Made by a program: the position numbers and the translations under genes
NCBI RefSeq assembly: GCF_003105115.1
Contig: NZ_QETH01000001.1
Location: 1 to 64,000 of the forward strand
Length of the DNA stretch: 64,000 bases
DNA from: Flavobacterium sp. HTF
GTDB lineage: Bacteria; Bacteroidota; Bacteroidia; Flavobacteriales; Flavobacteriaceae
Direction: 5' to 3'
Notes under the pieces: model-generated
The model's database searches: none
What the model was told of the DNA's origin: nothing
The model's input: only the letters and a program-made list of their open reading frames with translations
Shown here: positions 14,809 through 23,064 of the stretch, in pieces
How the letters are laid out: each line of letters begins with the position of its first letter
Position numbering within the stretch: position 1 is the stretch's first letter

Positions 14809-16101
14809 ATGAAAAAAATTACTCAAATTTTTTGCATCCTTTTGACAGTTACTACTATGAGTGCTCAACAAGAGAAAGGAATTATGGGCTACAACAATTG
14901 GTTGAACAACTGGACCGAATTTAAGCCTAACAAAGTAGAGTATGGAGAAGCAAATCAAATTTTAGCAGGAAACATTTCTGTTAATACTAAATTGATGAAG
15001 AGGAATATTTATGTTTTGCAAGGAAACGTTTATGTAACTAATAACGCAGTTTTAACAATTGAACCGGGAACATTAATTATTGGTGATTTCGAAACAAAAG
15101 GGACATTGGTAGTTACAAAAGGTGCACAAATTGTTGCAGATGGTTTAGAGACTGACCCTATCGTATTTACTTCTAACCGTAGCCAGAAAAAAGCTGGAGA
15201 CTGGGGAGGAATTGTACTTCTTGGTGATGCTCCAATCAATAAATTTGGAAATGTTGGTTCTTATAACTTAGACCTTGATCCTACACTAACAACTTACGGT
15301 GGTGATAATGCTGCTGGTAATTCTGGTATATTAAGATATGTTAGAATTGAGTTCGCTGGTAAAAAAGTTAAAGGAATGGATTCATTCAACGGAATCACTA
15401 TTGCTGGTGTTGGAAACAAAACAATTCTTGAAAACGTTATGGTTAGCTACTCTGGTGGTGACTCATTTGCTTTCTTTGGAGGAGATTTAAATGCTACTAA
15501 ACTGGTTTCTTATAAATCAATCAATGATGACTTTAAATTTACACAAGGAGTTCAATGTCGTTTATATAACTCATTGGCGGTAAGATCTTCTTACTTATCA
15601 AGTAACAAAGACGGTTCTCGTTGTATGGAAGTAAAAACATACGAAAAGAAAAACGAAACTGACTTTACTAAAAAGACTACTTTAGTTGTGGCTTCAAACA
15701 TTACTATGCTTAATGACAGCGAGAACATCAAAGCTGATATTCAGGCAGGTTTAGTAAAAGAAGCTATCTATGTTGCAGAAACTGCTTCACTTGAAATGAA
15801 ACGTAGCGTTATCTCAGGATTCAACCCTGCTGTATTATTAGACAGCAAAACAGAGATCAATGATGCCAACCTTAAAAAAATCAAATTTGAAGAAATGTAT
15901 TTTAACCTATGTAATGGTAACATCTTTACAGAATACAATTCAAACAACGAAGATTTAGAGAGCTGGTACGGAAATAGCGTGTTCTTTAACGTTTATTCAC
16001 AAAGTGATAACAAAGAAACATTCATTGATATTTTCAATCCTAAAAAACCAGATTTCAGACTACAATTAGGAAAAATTACAGCATCTAGCGGAAACAGATA
16101 A
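14809..16101 (+). CDS. Second gene of gliding operon, beta-helix-like secreted protein
   Basis: 430 residues with signal peptide (MKKITQIFCILLTVTTMSA). From about residue 50 to 350 the sequence shows short repeated beta segments (NVYVTNNAVLTIEPGTLIIGDFETKGTLVV, KKAGDWGGIVLLGDAP, LRYVRIEFAGKK, NKTILENVMVSYSGGDSFAFFGG), the pattern of a right-handed parallel beta-helix; this family is common in Bacteroidota surface proteins. There is no recognisable T9SS sorting domain at its C-terminus. Its position in the operon implies a role in surface gliding, not demonstrated here. Two Cys (about 245 and 268) could pair. Confidence 0.8.
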   Translation: MKKITQIFCILLTVTTMSAQQEKGIMGYNNWLNNWTEFKPNKVEYGEANQILAGNISVNTKLMKRNIYVLQGNVYVTNNAVLTIEPGTLIIGDFETKGTLVVTKGAQIVADGLETDPIVFTSNRSQKKAGDWGGIVLLGDAPINKFGNVGSYNLDLDPTLTTYGGDNAAGNSGILRYVRIEFAGKKVKGMDSFNGITIAGVGNKTILENVMVSYSGGDSFAFFGGDLNATKLVSYKSINDDFKFTQGVQCRLYNSLAVRSSYLSSNKDGSRCMEVKTYEKKNETDFTKKTTLVVASNITMLNDSENIKADIQAGLVKEAIYVAETASLEMKRSVISGFNPAVLLDSKTEINDANLKKIKFEEMYFNLCNGNIFTEYNSNNEDLESWYGNSVFFNVYSQSDNKETFIDIFNPKKPDFRLQLGKITASSGNR

Positions 16102-16204
16102 TAGATTTAGATTTTTATTTCAGAGCGTAAATTTTATTAATAAAGTCCCCAGACACAATTTATGTATTCGTCTTATACCGGACTCAAATAAAGATCAAGA
16201 CATA

Positions 16205-16618
16205 ATGGCCCCAACGATAAAAAAATATTTTATTAATATAATATTTTTGGTTTCGCCTGTAACGCTAAGCTTATATGCACAAAGCGCAATAGAAAATCCT
16301 GTATTTTCTGTTAATGCTAATTGTGAAACTGCGTCTACATGTAATCAAAAGAATGATATAGCTGATGAACGTATCAGCAAATTAGAGGATTCTAATCAGT
16401 TTATAGTAGGGCTATCCATCCCCAAGGATAGCCTTAGTATGGCAGCTGATCAGAACGATCAGACAACGTCTGGATGCGAAGAAAACTCATTACTATCTGC
16501 TTCTTATTCTGCTCTTGCAAAAGACATTATAGAGAACTATAAATATGATTTTTCTGAAACATTCATAGATATCTTGTTTTTTGAGGATATAGATTTAGCT
16601 AGAAAACGCACTATATGA
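16205..16618 (+). CDS. Third gene of gliding operon, small exported protein
   Basis: 137 residues, starting with a probable signal peptide (about residues 1-26). The mature part is acidic and Ser/Asp-rich with three Cys in the first two thirds (CETASTC and SGCEEN). No family recognised. The stop overlaps the start of the next gene by 4 nt (ATGA at 16615-16618), so translation of the next gene, sprC, is probably coupled to it. It fits the third of the seven genes in the F. johnsoniae sprB operon. Confidence 0.72.
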   Translation: MAPTIKKYFINIIFLVSPVTLSLYAQSAIENPVFSVNANCETASTCNQKNDIADERISKLEDSNQFIVGLSIPKDSLSMAADQNDQTTSGCEENSLLSASYSALAKDIIENYKYDFSETFIDILFFEDIDLARKRTI

Positions 16619-18084
16619 TTCGAAAAACTACTTTATATTTAACTCATTGCATTGTATTTTTAAGTCTTCTTTTATTTTCAGAAGCAAATCTGCATGCGCA
16701 AATATCATCGATATCACCACAACAAGTATCTTTTGAAAGAATTTGTGCTGGTGATATTGTTGATGGAGTTAAGTTTAATGAATACTCTGTTACATTTACT
16801 TATTTAAACTTCCCTGCAGACGTAGTCTTCGAAGCTCAGTTATCTGATGAATTTGGAGATTTTACAAACCCAACTGCAACTACAACACTTGACAGAATAC
16901 AGGTAACAGCAACCCAGCAAACAATCAAATTTGCAGTTCCGACCAATTTAAAGGGATCTGATAATTACAGTCTGCGTATCATTAGCAACAAAAATGTAGA
17001 AAGCCAAAACGTTAAAAACTTTTCGGGAAACACTACCTTTTCAGCTTATTATATGGCGTATGTTAATTCCTTTTTTATTAATAACAAGGATCAAAATGCA
17101 ACTATCTGTTCTGGAGGTAACCTGACATTATCAGTTTACAACCCAACTCCGGAAGTACCAGACTCATCTCCTGCAAACAGTTCAAACCTGAAATATAAAT
17201 GGTATAAAGATGATGTCTTAATCCCTGGACAATCGGCAAGTTCAGTTATTGTTAACAGTACTGGTGTTTACTATGCTGAAATTGATTACGGATTTTGTAC
17301 TTCTGAAAACATCAGTTCAAATCGTGTTACGGTCACTTCATCAAGTTCAGGAAGCGCAGTTACCATTACTTCCAGTTTAGGGAATCCTTTCTGTCCAAAC
17401 GGAACAGGAACAGTCCTTACTGCTACCTCTGGTAACAGTTATGTATGGAAAAAGGACGGAGTTCTAATCCCGGGAGTTAATACTCGTACCTACAGCGCAG
17501 ATGCCAGCGGAATATATACTGTAGAAGTTGATTTTGGCGGGTGTATAGCTACAGGAAGTATTGATTTAAAAGTTAACGGATTTTCGGCTAGTATTGATGT
17601 TGCTGACGAATATGTACTTGCAGAAGGCGAGACATTAAATGTTTCATTAACAACAGACGCTACAAGCCCAACAATTCAGTGGTATTTAAATGATAATGCT
17701 ATCGTTGGAGCAAATTCAACAAGCTATTTGGTGTCTATAAGAGGAAATTATAAGGTGGTAATTTCTCAGGCTTCAGGCTGTGTGGCGACAAGAGAGTTTA
17801 ATTTTAAAATAAAAGCTCCGGCAGGACCTACAACAGTTATTCCAAATATTGTGAGTTTAAAAAGCAATCCTTACTGGAATATTCCTGATGAATATAAAAC
17901 AAATACAACTAAGATAATTATTCTTAGCTCAAACGGAGAAGTGATGTTCGATGATGTCGGAAGTAATTACGATCCTGAACTTAATTCGTTTATAAAAGAT
18001 TTTAAAAATGTTAATCCAGTATATTACTATGTCATTCAATCCGACACAGGTGAAAAAAAAGGATCAATAACTGTGATAAAATAA
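16615..18084 (+). CDS. sprC: Gliding motility protein SprC-like
   Basis: 489 residues with signal peptide. After an N-terminal beta domain (about 30-150), two Ig-like modules are clear: one around YKWYKDDVLIPGQSASSV...GVYYAEIDYGFC (about 195-245) and one around YVWKKDGVLIPGVNTRTYS...GIYTVEVDFGGC (about 280-325), then a third (TIQWYLNDNAIVGANSTSY). The last 60 residues (IIILSSNGEVMFDD...YYYVIQSDTGEKKGSITVIK) resemble a shortened type B T9SS sorting domain. In F. johnsoniae, sprC mutants do not form spreading colonies. Assignment rests on order, size and architecture. One nucleotide separates it from sprD. Confidence 0.8.
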   Translation: MIRKTTLYLTHCIVFLSLLLFSEANLHAQISSISPQQVSFERICAGDIVDGVKFNEYSVTFTYLNFPADVVFEAQLSDEFGDFTNPTATTTLDRIQVTATQQTIKFAVPTNLKGSDNYSLRIISNKNVESQNVKNFSGNTTFSAYYMAYVNSFFINNKDQNATICSGGNLTLSVYNPTPEVPDSSPANSSNLKYKWYKDDVLIPGQSASSVIVNSTGVYYAEIDYGFCTSENISSNRVTVTSSSSGSAVTITSSLGNPFCPNGTGTVLTATSGNSYVWKKDGVLIPGVNTRTYSADASGIYTVEVDFGGCIATGSIDLKVNGFSASIDVADEYVLAEGETLNVSLTTDATSPTIQWYLNDNAIVGANSTSYLVSIRGNYKVVISQASGCVATREFNFKIKAPAGPTTVIPNIVSLKSNPYWNIPDEYKTNTTKIIILSSNGEVMFDDVGSNYDPELNSFIKDFKNVNPVYYYVIQSDTGEKKGSITVIK

Positions 18085-18085
18085 T

Positions 18086-21000
18086 ATGAAGAAAATTTTA
18101 CTATTCATAACTTTATTTTACGGTTTTTCAACTTTACTCTATTCCCAGGAAGCCCCTGAGAATGGAGTTGTTTCGTTTTCATTACCTATCAGAAATTCTT
18201 TAAAGTTTAATAGATATCTAATTAACCCGACATTTAGTTTCGTTCGCGAGCAAAATGCCTACATAAGTTTCTATAATAAAAGACAGTGGACTCAGTTTGA
18301 AAATGCTCCAAATACCTATCTGTTTGGGTATTCAGGACGTTTTAGAGAAAATGAAGCTTTTGCTTTTGGGTTATTCCAGCAGAATTACGGATTAATGACC
18401 GTATTTGGCGGAGTGGGTAACTTTGCTCATAATATTGTTCTGCAGGAAGACAGTAATTTAACTTTTGGTCTTAACGTTGGTGCTTACCAAAGCGGCTTGG
18501 ACAAAGGAAAAATTATATCAGATGACACCACAATTTTAGAGGGTGATTATCCATCAAACACGATGCTTACCATTAACCCGGGTATTAACTACGGTACTGC
18601 TTTTCTTGATTTTGGAGTATCTGTAAACAACCTGATTCTTTACAACTTCGGTTCAGGCGTTGTAAAAAATGACCCTGAAAGAGCAATCGAACTGCATGCC
18701 ATGTACACTGGGTACATCGATACGTATGGCTTTTTTGACAGAAGTAAATTCTCAGGAATTGTAAAAACTGAAATCAAAGAAGAGAAAACAGTAATTTCAG
18801 GACTTGCCATGATTGCTATTCCAAAAGGAGTGTGGGCACAGGCAGGATACAATACCTTATATGGAGTTTCTGCAGGTCTTGGTATCAATATCACACCAAA
18901 CATTGCCATAGAATACAATTATGAAAGAGGAATGGGGAACTTCACTAATTTGGGTGGTTCTCATGAATTTGCTATCGCATACAAATTCAAAAACAAAAAC
19001 TATTATTATGGTGATGACGAAGAGGGGTCTGTTATAGATCCGGCCAAGGCAAAACCGGTAATGGCCAAAAAAACAACATCAGCCACTCCTGTTACAAGAA
19101 CAAGTGGAGCTGAAAAAGCAAAACTTGCTGCTGAAGCAAAAGCGAAAGCCGATGCCGAAGCTCAAAGAGTAAGACTTGCAGCTGCAGAAAAAGCTAAGGC
19201 TGATGCCGAAGCTGCTGTAAAGGCAAAATTAGAAGCAGATACAAAAGCCAAAGCAGACGCACAGGCATTAAAAATAAAATTAGCTGCTGATGCTAAAGCT
19301 AAGGCAGATGCCGAAGCTGAAGCAAGAGCTAAAGCCGTAGCAAATAAACCTGCTGCGACTCAAAGAACACAAACGCAAACTCAGGCACAATTAGCAGCAG
19401 ATAACAAAGCAAAAGCTGATGCACAAGCTGCAGAGCGTGCAAGATTAGCGGCTGACAACAGAACAAAAGCCGATGCACAAGCGGCAGAAAGAGCACGATT
19501 ACTTGCAGATAATAAAGCGAAAGCTGATGCACAGGCAGCAGTAAGAGCAAAATTAGCGGCAGATAATAAAGCGAAAGCTGATGCTCAGGACGCAGAAAGA
19601 GCCAAACTGGCTGCAGATAATAAAGCAAGAGTTGATGCACAGGCTGCAGAGCGTGCAAGACTGGCTGCTGCAAAAGGTAAAGTTGATGCAGAAGGTGTAG
19701 TTAAAACGCCAGCTGTTACAAATACACCTGCTGAACCACAAAAAACAGCAGCAGAACTGGCTGCTGATAAAGCTAAGGCAGATGCCGAAACTGCTGCAAA
19801 AGCAAAATTAGACGCAGACAATAAAGCAAAAGCTGATGCAGAAGCTCAACAAGCGAAATTAGCAGCAGATGCTCAGGCAAAAGCGGATGCTGTAGAAGCT
19901 AAACGTAAGGCTGATGCCAAAGCGAAAGCCGAAGCTGCAGATTTACAATCTATTTTAGCAGCAGATGCAAAAGCAAAAGCAGATTCTGATGCACTTCAGG
20001 CAAGATTAGCAGCAGAGGCAAAAGCAAAAGCTGCCGCTGCCGCGAAAACTAAAGCCAGTATTGATGCCGCAAACAAAGCAAAAGCTGCTGCAGATGCAAA
20101 AGAAAAAGCAGCACAAGAAGCAGCATTAAAAGAAAAAGCTGCCGCAGAAGCAAAAGCGAAAGCTGATGAAGAAGCAAGACAAGCAAGAATCGCTGCCGAA
20201 GCAAAAGCGAAAGCTGATGCCGAAGCACTGAAAATAAAATTAGCAGCAGATGCCAAAGCAAAAGCAGATGCAGAAGCTCAACAAGCAAAATTAGCAGCGG
20301 AAGCCAAAGCGAAAGCTGATGCAGATGCAATTCAGGCAAAACTGGCAGCAGATGCGAAAGCGAAAGCCGATGCAGAAGCATTGCAGGCAAAACTAGTTGC
20401 AGATGCCAAAGCGAAAGCAGACGCAGAAGCTCAACAAGCTAAGTTAGCTGCGGAAGCAAAAGTAAAAGCTGATGCAGATGCAATTCAGGCAAAACTGGCA
20501 GCAGACGCAAAAGCAAAAGCTGATGCAGAAGCATTGCAGGCAAAACTAGTTGCAGATGCAAAAGCAAAAGCAGATGCAGAAGCTCAACAAGCAAAATTAG
20601 CAGCCGATGCGAAAGCGAAAGCCGATGCAGAAGCACAACAAGCAAAACTAGCAGCTGATGCCAAAGCGAAAGCTGATATGGAAGCGAAATTAATAGCTGA
20701 CGCAAAAGTAAAAGCCGATGCAGAAGCAACAGCAAGATTACAAGCTGAAGCAGAAGCTAAAAAAATACAATTAGAAGAAGAACGTCAAGCTAAGTTAGCA
20801 GCTGACGCAAAAGCGAAAGCCGATGCAGAAGCATTACAAGCGAAACTTGCAGCAGACGCCAAAGCGAAAGCAGACGCAGAAGCATTACAAGCAAAACTTG
20901 CAGCAGACGCAAAAGCAAAAGCAGATGCAGAAGCATTACAAGCAAAACTTGCAGCAGACGCAAAAGCGAAAGCCGATGCAGAAGCACTACAAGCTAAGTT

Positions 21001-21244
21001 AGCAGCAGATGCCAAAGCGAAAGCCGATGCAGAAGCATTACAAGCGAAACTTGCAGCAGACGCCAAAGCGAAAGCAGAAGCAGAAGCATTACAAGCTAAA
21101 TTAGCAGCCGACGCAAAAGCGAAAGCCGATGCAGAAGCATTACAAGCGAAACTTGCAGCCGACGCAAAAGCGAAAGCAGAAGCAGAAGCATTACAAGCAA
21201 AACTTGCAGCAGACGCAAAAGCCAAAGCGGATGCAGAAGCATAA
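18086..21244 (+). CDS. sprD: SprD-like motility protein, ends at a premature stop
   Basis: Reads 1052 residues to a TAA at 21242-21244, but the same frame continues open to 22918 (1610 codons in all). Residues 1-20 are a signal peptide and about 22-315 a PorP/SprF-like outer-membrane beta-barrel domain (NRYLINPTFSFVREQNAYISFYNKRQW...). From about residue 340 the protein is an Ala/Lys/Asp/Glu/Gln-rich helix built of 17-residue units (ALQAKLAADAKAKADAE). The stop falls in one unit at a Leu codon: TTA in the neighbours, TAA here, so a single T-to-A change at 21243 explains it. sprD is required for colony spreading in F. johnsoniae. Either this copy is a nonsense mutant or the base is an error in a repeat that is hard to assemble. 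Confidence 0.8.
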   Translation: MKKILLFITLFYGFSTLLYSQEAPENGVVSFSLPIRNSLKFNRYLINPTFSFVREQNAYISFYNKRQWTQFENAPNTYLFGYSGRFRENEAFAFGLFQQNYGLMTVFGGVGNFAHNIVLQEDSNLTFGLNVGAYQSGLDKGKIISDDTTILEGDYPSNTMLTINPGINYGTAFLDFGVSVNNLILYNFGSGVVKNDPERAIELHAMYTGYIDTYGFFDRSKFSGIVKTEIKEEKTVISGLAMIAIPKGVWAQAGYNTLYGVSAGLGINITPNIAIEYNYERGMGNFTNLGGSHEFAIAYKFKNKNYYYGDDEEGSVIDPAKAKPVMAKKTTSATPVTRTSGAEKAKLAAEAKAKADAEAQRVRLAAAEKAKADAEAAVKAKLEADTKAKADAQALKIKLAADAKAKADAEAEARAKAVANKPAATQRTQTQTQAQLAADNKAKADAQAAERARLAADNRTKADAQAAERARLLADNKAKADAQAAVRAKLAADNKAKADAQDAERAKLAADNKARVDAQAAERARLAAAKGKVDAEGVVKTPAVTNTPAEPQKTAAELAADKAKADAETAAKAKLDADNKAKADAEAQQAKLAADAQAKADAVEAKRKADAKAKAEAADLQSILAADAKAKADSDALQARLAAEAKAKAAAAAKTKASIDAANKAKAAADAKEKAAQEAALKEKAAAEAKAKADEEARQARIAAEAKAKADAEALKIKLAADAKAKADAEAQQAKLAAEAKAKADADAIQAKLAADAKAKADAEALQAKLVADAKAKADAEAQQAKLAAEAKVKADADAIQAKLAADAKAKADAEALQAKLVADAKAKADAEAQQAKLAADAKAKADAEAQQAKLAADAKAKADMEAKLIADAKVKADAEATARLQAEAEAKKIQLEEERQAKLAADAKAKADAEALQAKLAADAKAKADAEALQAKLAADAKAKADAEALQAKLAADAKAKADAEALQAKLAADAKAKADAEALQAKLAADAKAKAEAEALQAKLAADAKAKADAEALQAKLAADAKAKAEAEALQAKLAADAKAKADAEA

Positions 21245-22070
21245 CAAGCAAAACTTGCAGCAGATGCAAAAGCAAAAGCAGACGCAGAAGCATTACAAGC
21301 GAAACTTGCAGCAGACGCAAAAGCGAAACTTGCAGCAGACGCAAAAGCGAAAGCCGATGCAGAAGCATTACAAGCGAAACTTGCAGCAGACGCCAAAGCG
21401 AAAGCCGATGCAGAAGCATTACAAGCGAAACTTGCAGCAGATGCCAAAGCTAAAGCAGACGCAGAAGCATTACAGGCTAAATTAGCAGCAGACGCCAAAG
21501 CTAAAGCAGACGCGGAAGCATTACAAGCCAAACTTGCAGCAGACGCCAAAGCAAAAGCCGATGCGGAAGCTCAACAAGCTAAATTAGCAGCAGACGCCAA
21601 AGCTAAAGCAGACGCAGAAGAACTTCAGGCTAAATTAGCAGCAGACGCCAAAGCGAAGGCAGATGCCGAAGCTCAACAAGCAAAATTAGCAGCAGACGCC
21701 AAAGCGAAAGCCGATGCGGAAGCTCAACAAGCTAAATTAGCAGCAGATGCTAAAGCGAAAGCTGATGCACAAGCACTTCAGGCGAAACTTGCAGCAGACG
21801 CCAAAGCGAAAGCTGACGCGGAAGCACAAGCTAAGTTAGCGGCAGACGCAAAAGCAAAAGCCGATATGGAAGCAGCTCAGGCTAAATTATTAGCCGATGC
21901 CAAAGCGAAAGCCGATGCAGAAGCAAATGAGAAATTAAAAGCTCAGGAAGAAATAAGACAATTACAATTAGCAGAAGAAGCCAAACTTGCAGCAGAAGCT
22001 AAAGCCAAAGCTGATGCAGAAGCTCAGGCAAAATTACTGGCATCTCAAAAAGATGAAACAGCAAAAGCTA
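19107..22070 (+). repeat. 51-nt tandem repeats encoding the SprD helix
   Basis: From about 19107 to 22070 the DNA is a tandem array; the cleanest part (20791-21850) has period 51 nt, encoding 17 residues, with mostly silent differences (gac/gat, gcc/gca, aaa/aag). One unit at about 21300-21350 carries an extra 24 nt (8 residues, AKLAADAK), soon after the stop at 21242. Such arrays expand and contract by slippage or recombination. Confidence 0.9.
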
Positions 22071-22918
22071 TAGATAATCTGACGCAATCTCTGGATGCCG
22101 GAGCCAAAACACAAAGCGATTTATTGGCACAGTTTAATGCAACAGTGGCTAACAAACAAAAAGACCTTAATGATTTAAGGGAAGAAAATGACTTAAGTGA
22201 TAAAGGTATTTATAAAGAACCTAAACCATTTAAAAGTGTTGCGGCAGAAAACAGCCAGTTAGAAGCTTTGAAATTACAGATTGCTGAAGCGAATAAAGCA
22301 CAAAAAGACGAGATTGCTAAACTGACTAATTTATATAACGAAAGACTTAAAAAAGTACCAAATAAAAATGATGCTTTAAACAAAGCTTATCTTGAAAAAA
22401 TAAATCAGCTGAAAGCGGCACAGCTTAAAATGGAGCAGGATAGTATAGACTTACTGGCAAATTTAGAGCGTATTAAAGCTGAAACTGAAATCGAGAAAAA
22501 ACGTAGAATTAAACAGGCGGCATACGAAAATGACCAGGGAAGATATGCACAGGATCTGGCTGCTCTGAAACGTATTAAGGAAACAACAAAACCTAGTAGC
22601 ACACCATTAACTGCAAGTGATTTTGATTTTGGAGAAGACCAGTCAAATATGCAGATTATCAAGAATATCAAAAATTCTGAAAGTGGTTACTATATGATTG
22701 TTGCGGTACACAGCAGCGTTGAAAAGAGAGATGAATTCTTAACGAAAGCAGTTGCTGCAGGAGTTACAAATATTAATTTCTTCTACAATATCGCAACAAG
22801 TAAATATTACATCTATTACGATAAATTCGAAGGATTATCTGAGGCTCAGCAAGCTTTAGGAACTAAAGGGAGCAAGCCATATAACGGGAAAATGGCCATC
22901 GTAAAAGTGGAGAATTAA
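21866..22918 (+). CDS. sprD: SprD C-terminal part downstream of the stop
   Basis: The sprD frame reopens right after the TAA (from 21245); the first ATG is at 21866, giving 350 residues. The first about 60 residues finish the Ala/Lys/Asp helix, followed by a more varied coiled coil (about 60-250) and a C-terminal domain, about 275-350 (YYMIVAVHSSVEKRDEFLTKAVAAGVTNINFF...), which resembles a SPOR domain. If the gene is truly interrupted, this part would be lost or made as a separate cytoplasmic fragment, because it lacks a signal peptide. Confidence 0.7.
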   Translation: MEAAQAKLLADAKAKADAEANEKLKAQEEIRQLQLAEEAKLAAEAKAKADAEAQAKLLASQKDETAKAIDNLTQSLDAGAKTQSDLLAQFNATVANKQKDLNDLREENDLSDKGIYKEPKPFKSVAAENSQLEALKLQIAEANKAQKDEIAKLTNLYNERLKKVPNKNDALNKAYLEKINQLKAAQLKMEQDSIDLLANLERIKAETEIEKKRRIKQAAYENDQGRYAQDLAALKRIKETTKPSSTPLTASDFDFGEDQSNMQIIKNIKNSESGYYMIVAVHSSVEKRDEFLTKAVAAGVTNINFFYNIATSKYYIYYDKFEGLSEAQQALGTKGSKPYNGKMAIVKVEN

Positions 22919-22951
22919 TAAAAGATTATTGAAGAATAAATATGGCTGGCA

Positions 22952-22970
22952 ACTTCTTGTTTTGAGAAGT
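22952..22970 (+). other. Hairpin between sprD and sprB
   Basis: ACTTCT and AGAAGT separated by 7 nt; no strong T run. It might be a processing or stability element in the operon mRNA. Confidence 0.3.
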
Positions 22971-23064
22971 ACATATTAAAAAGTTAAAAATAAATTAAGA
23001 TTACATATTGTTTTTTTGAATGCCCCTTCAGAGAGATAGTTAGTTAAACTGAAACCATACGATT

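Noticed and set aside
20785-21549. 254-codon leftward frame, Ala/Ser/Phe-rich, opposite the sprD repeats
   Set aside because: It is the mirror of the 51-nt tandem repeat: a repeat without stops in one frame tends to be open on the other strand too. No signal for expression.
19107-22070. Regular repeats that might suggest a CRISPR array
   Set aside because: The units are directly tandem, with no unique spacers, and are coding in a continuous frame.
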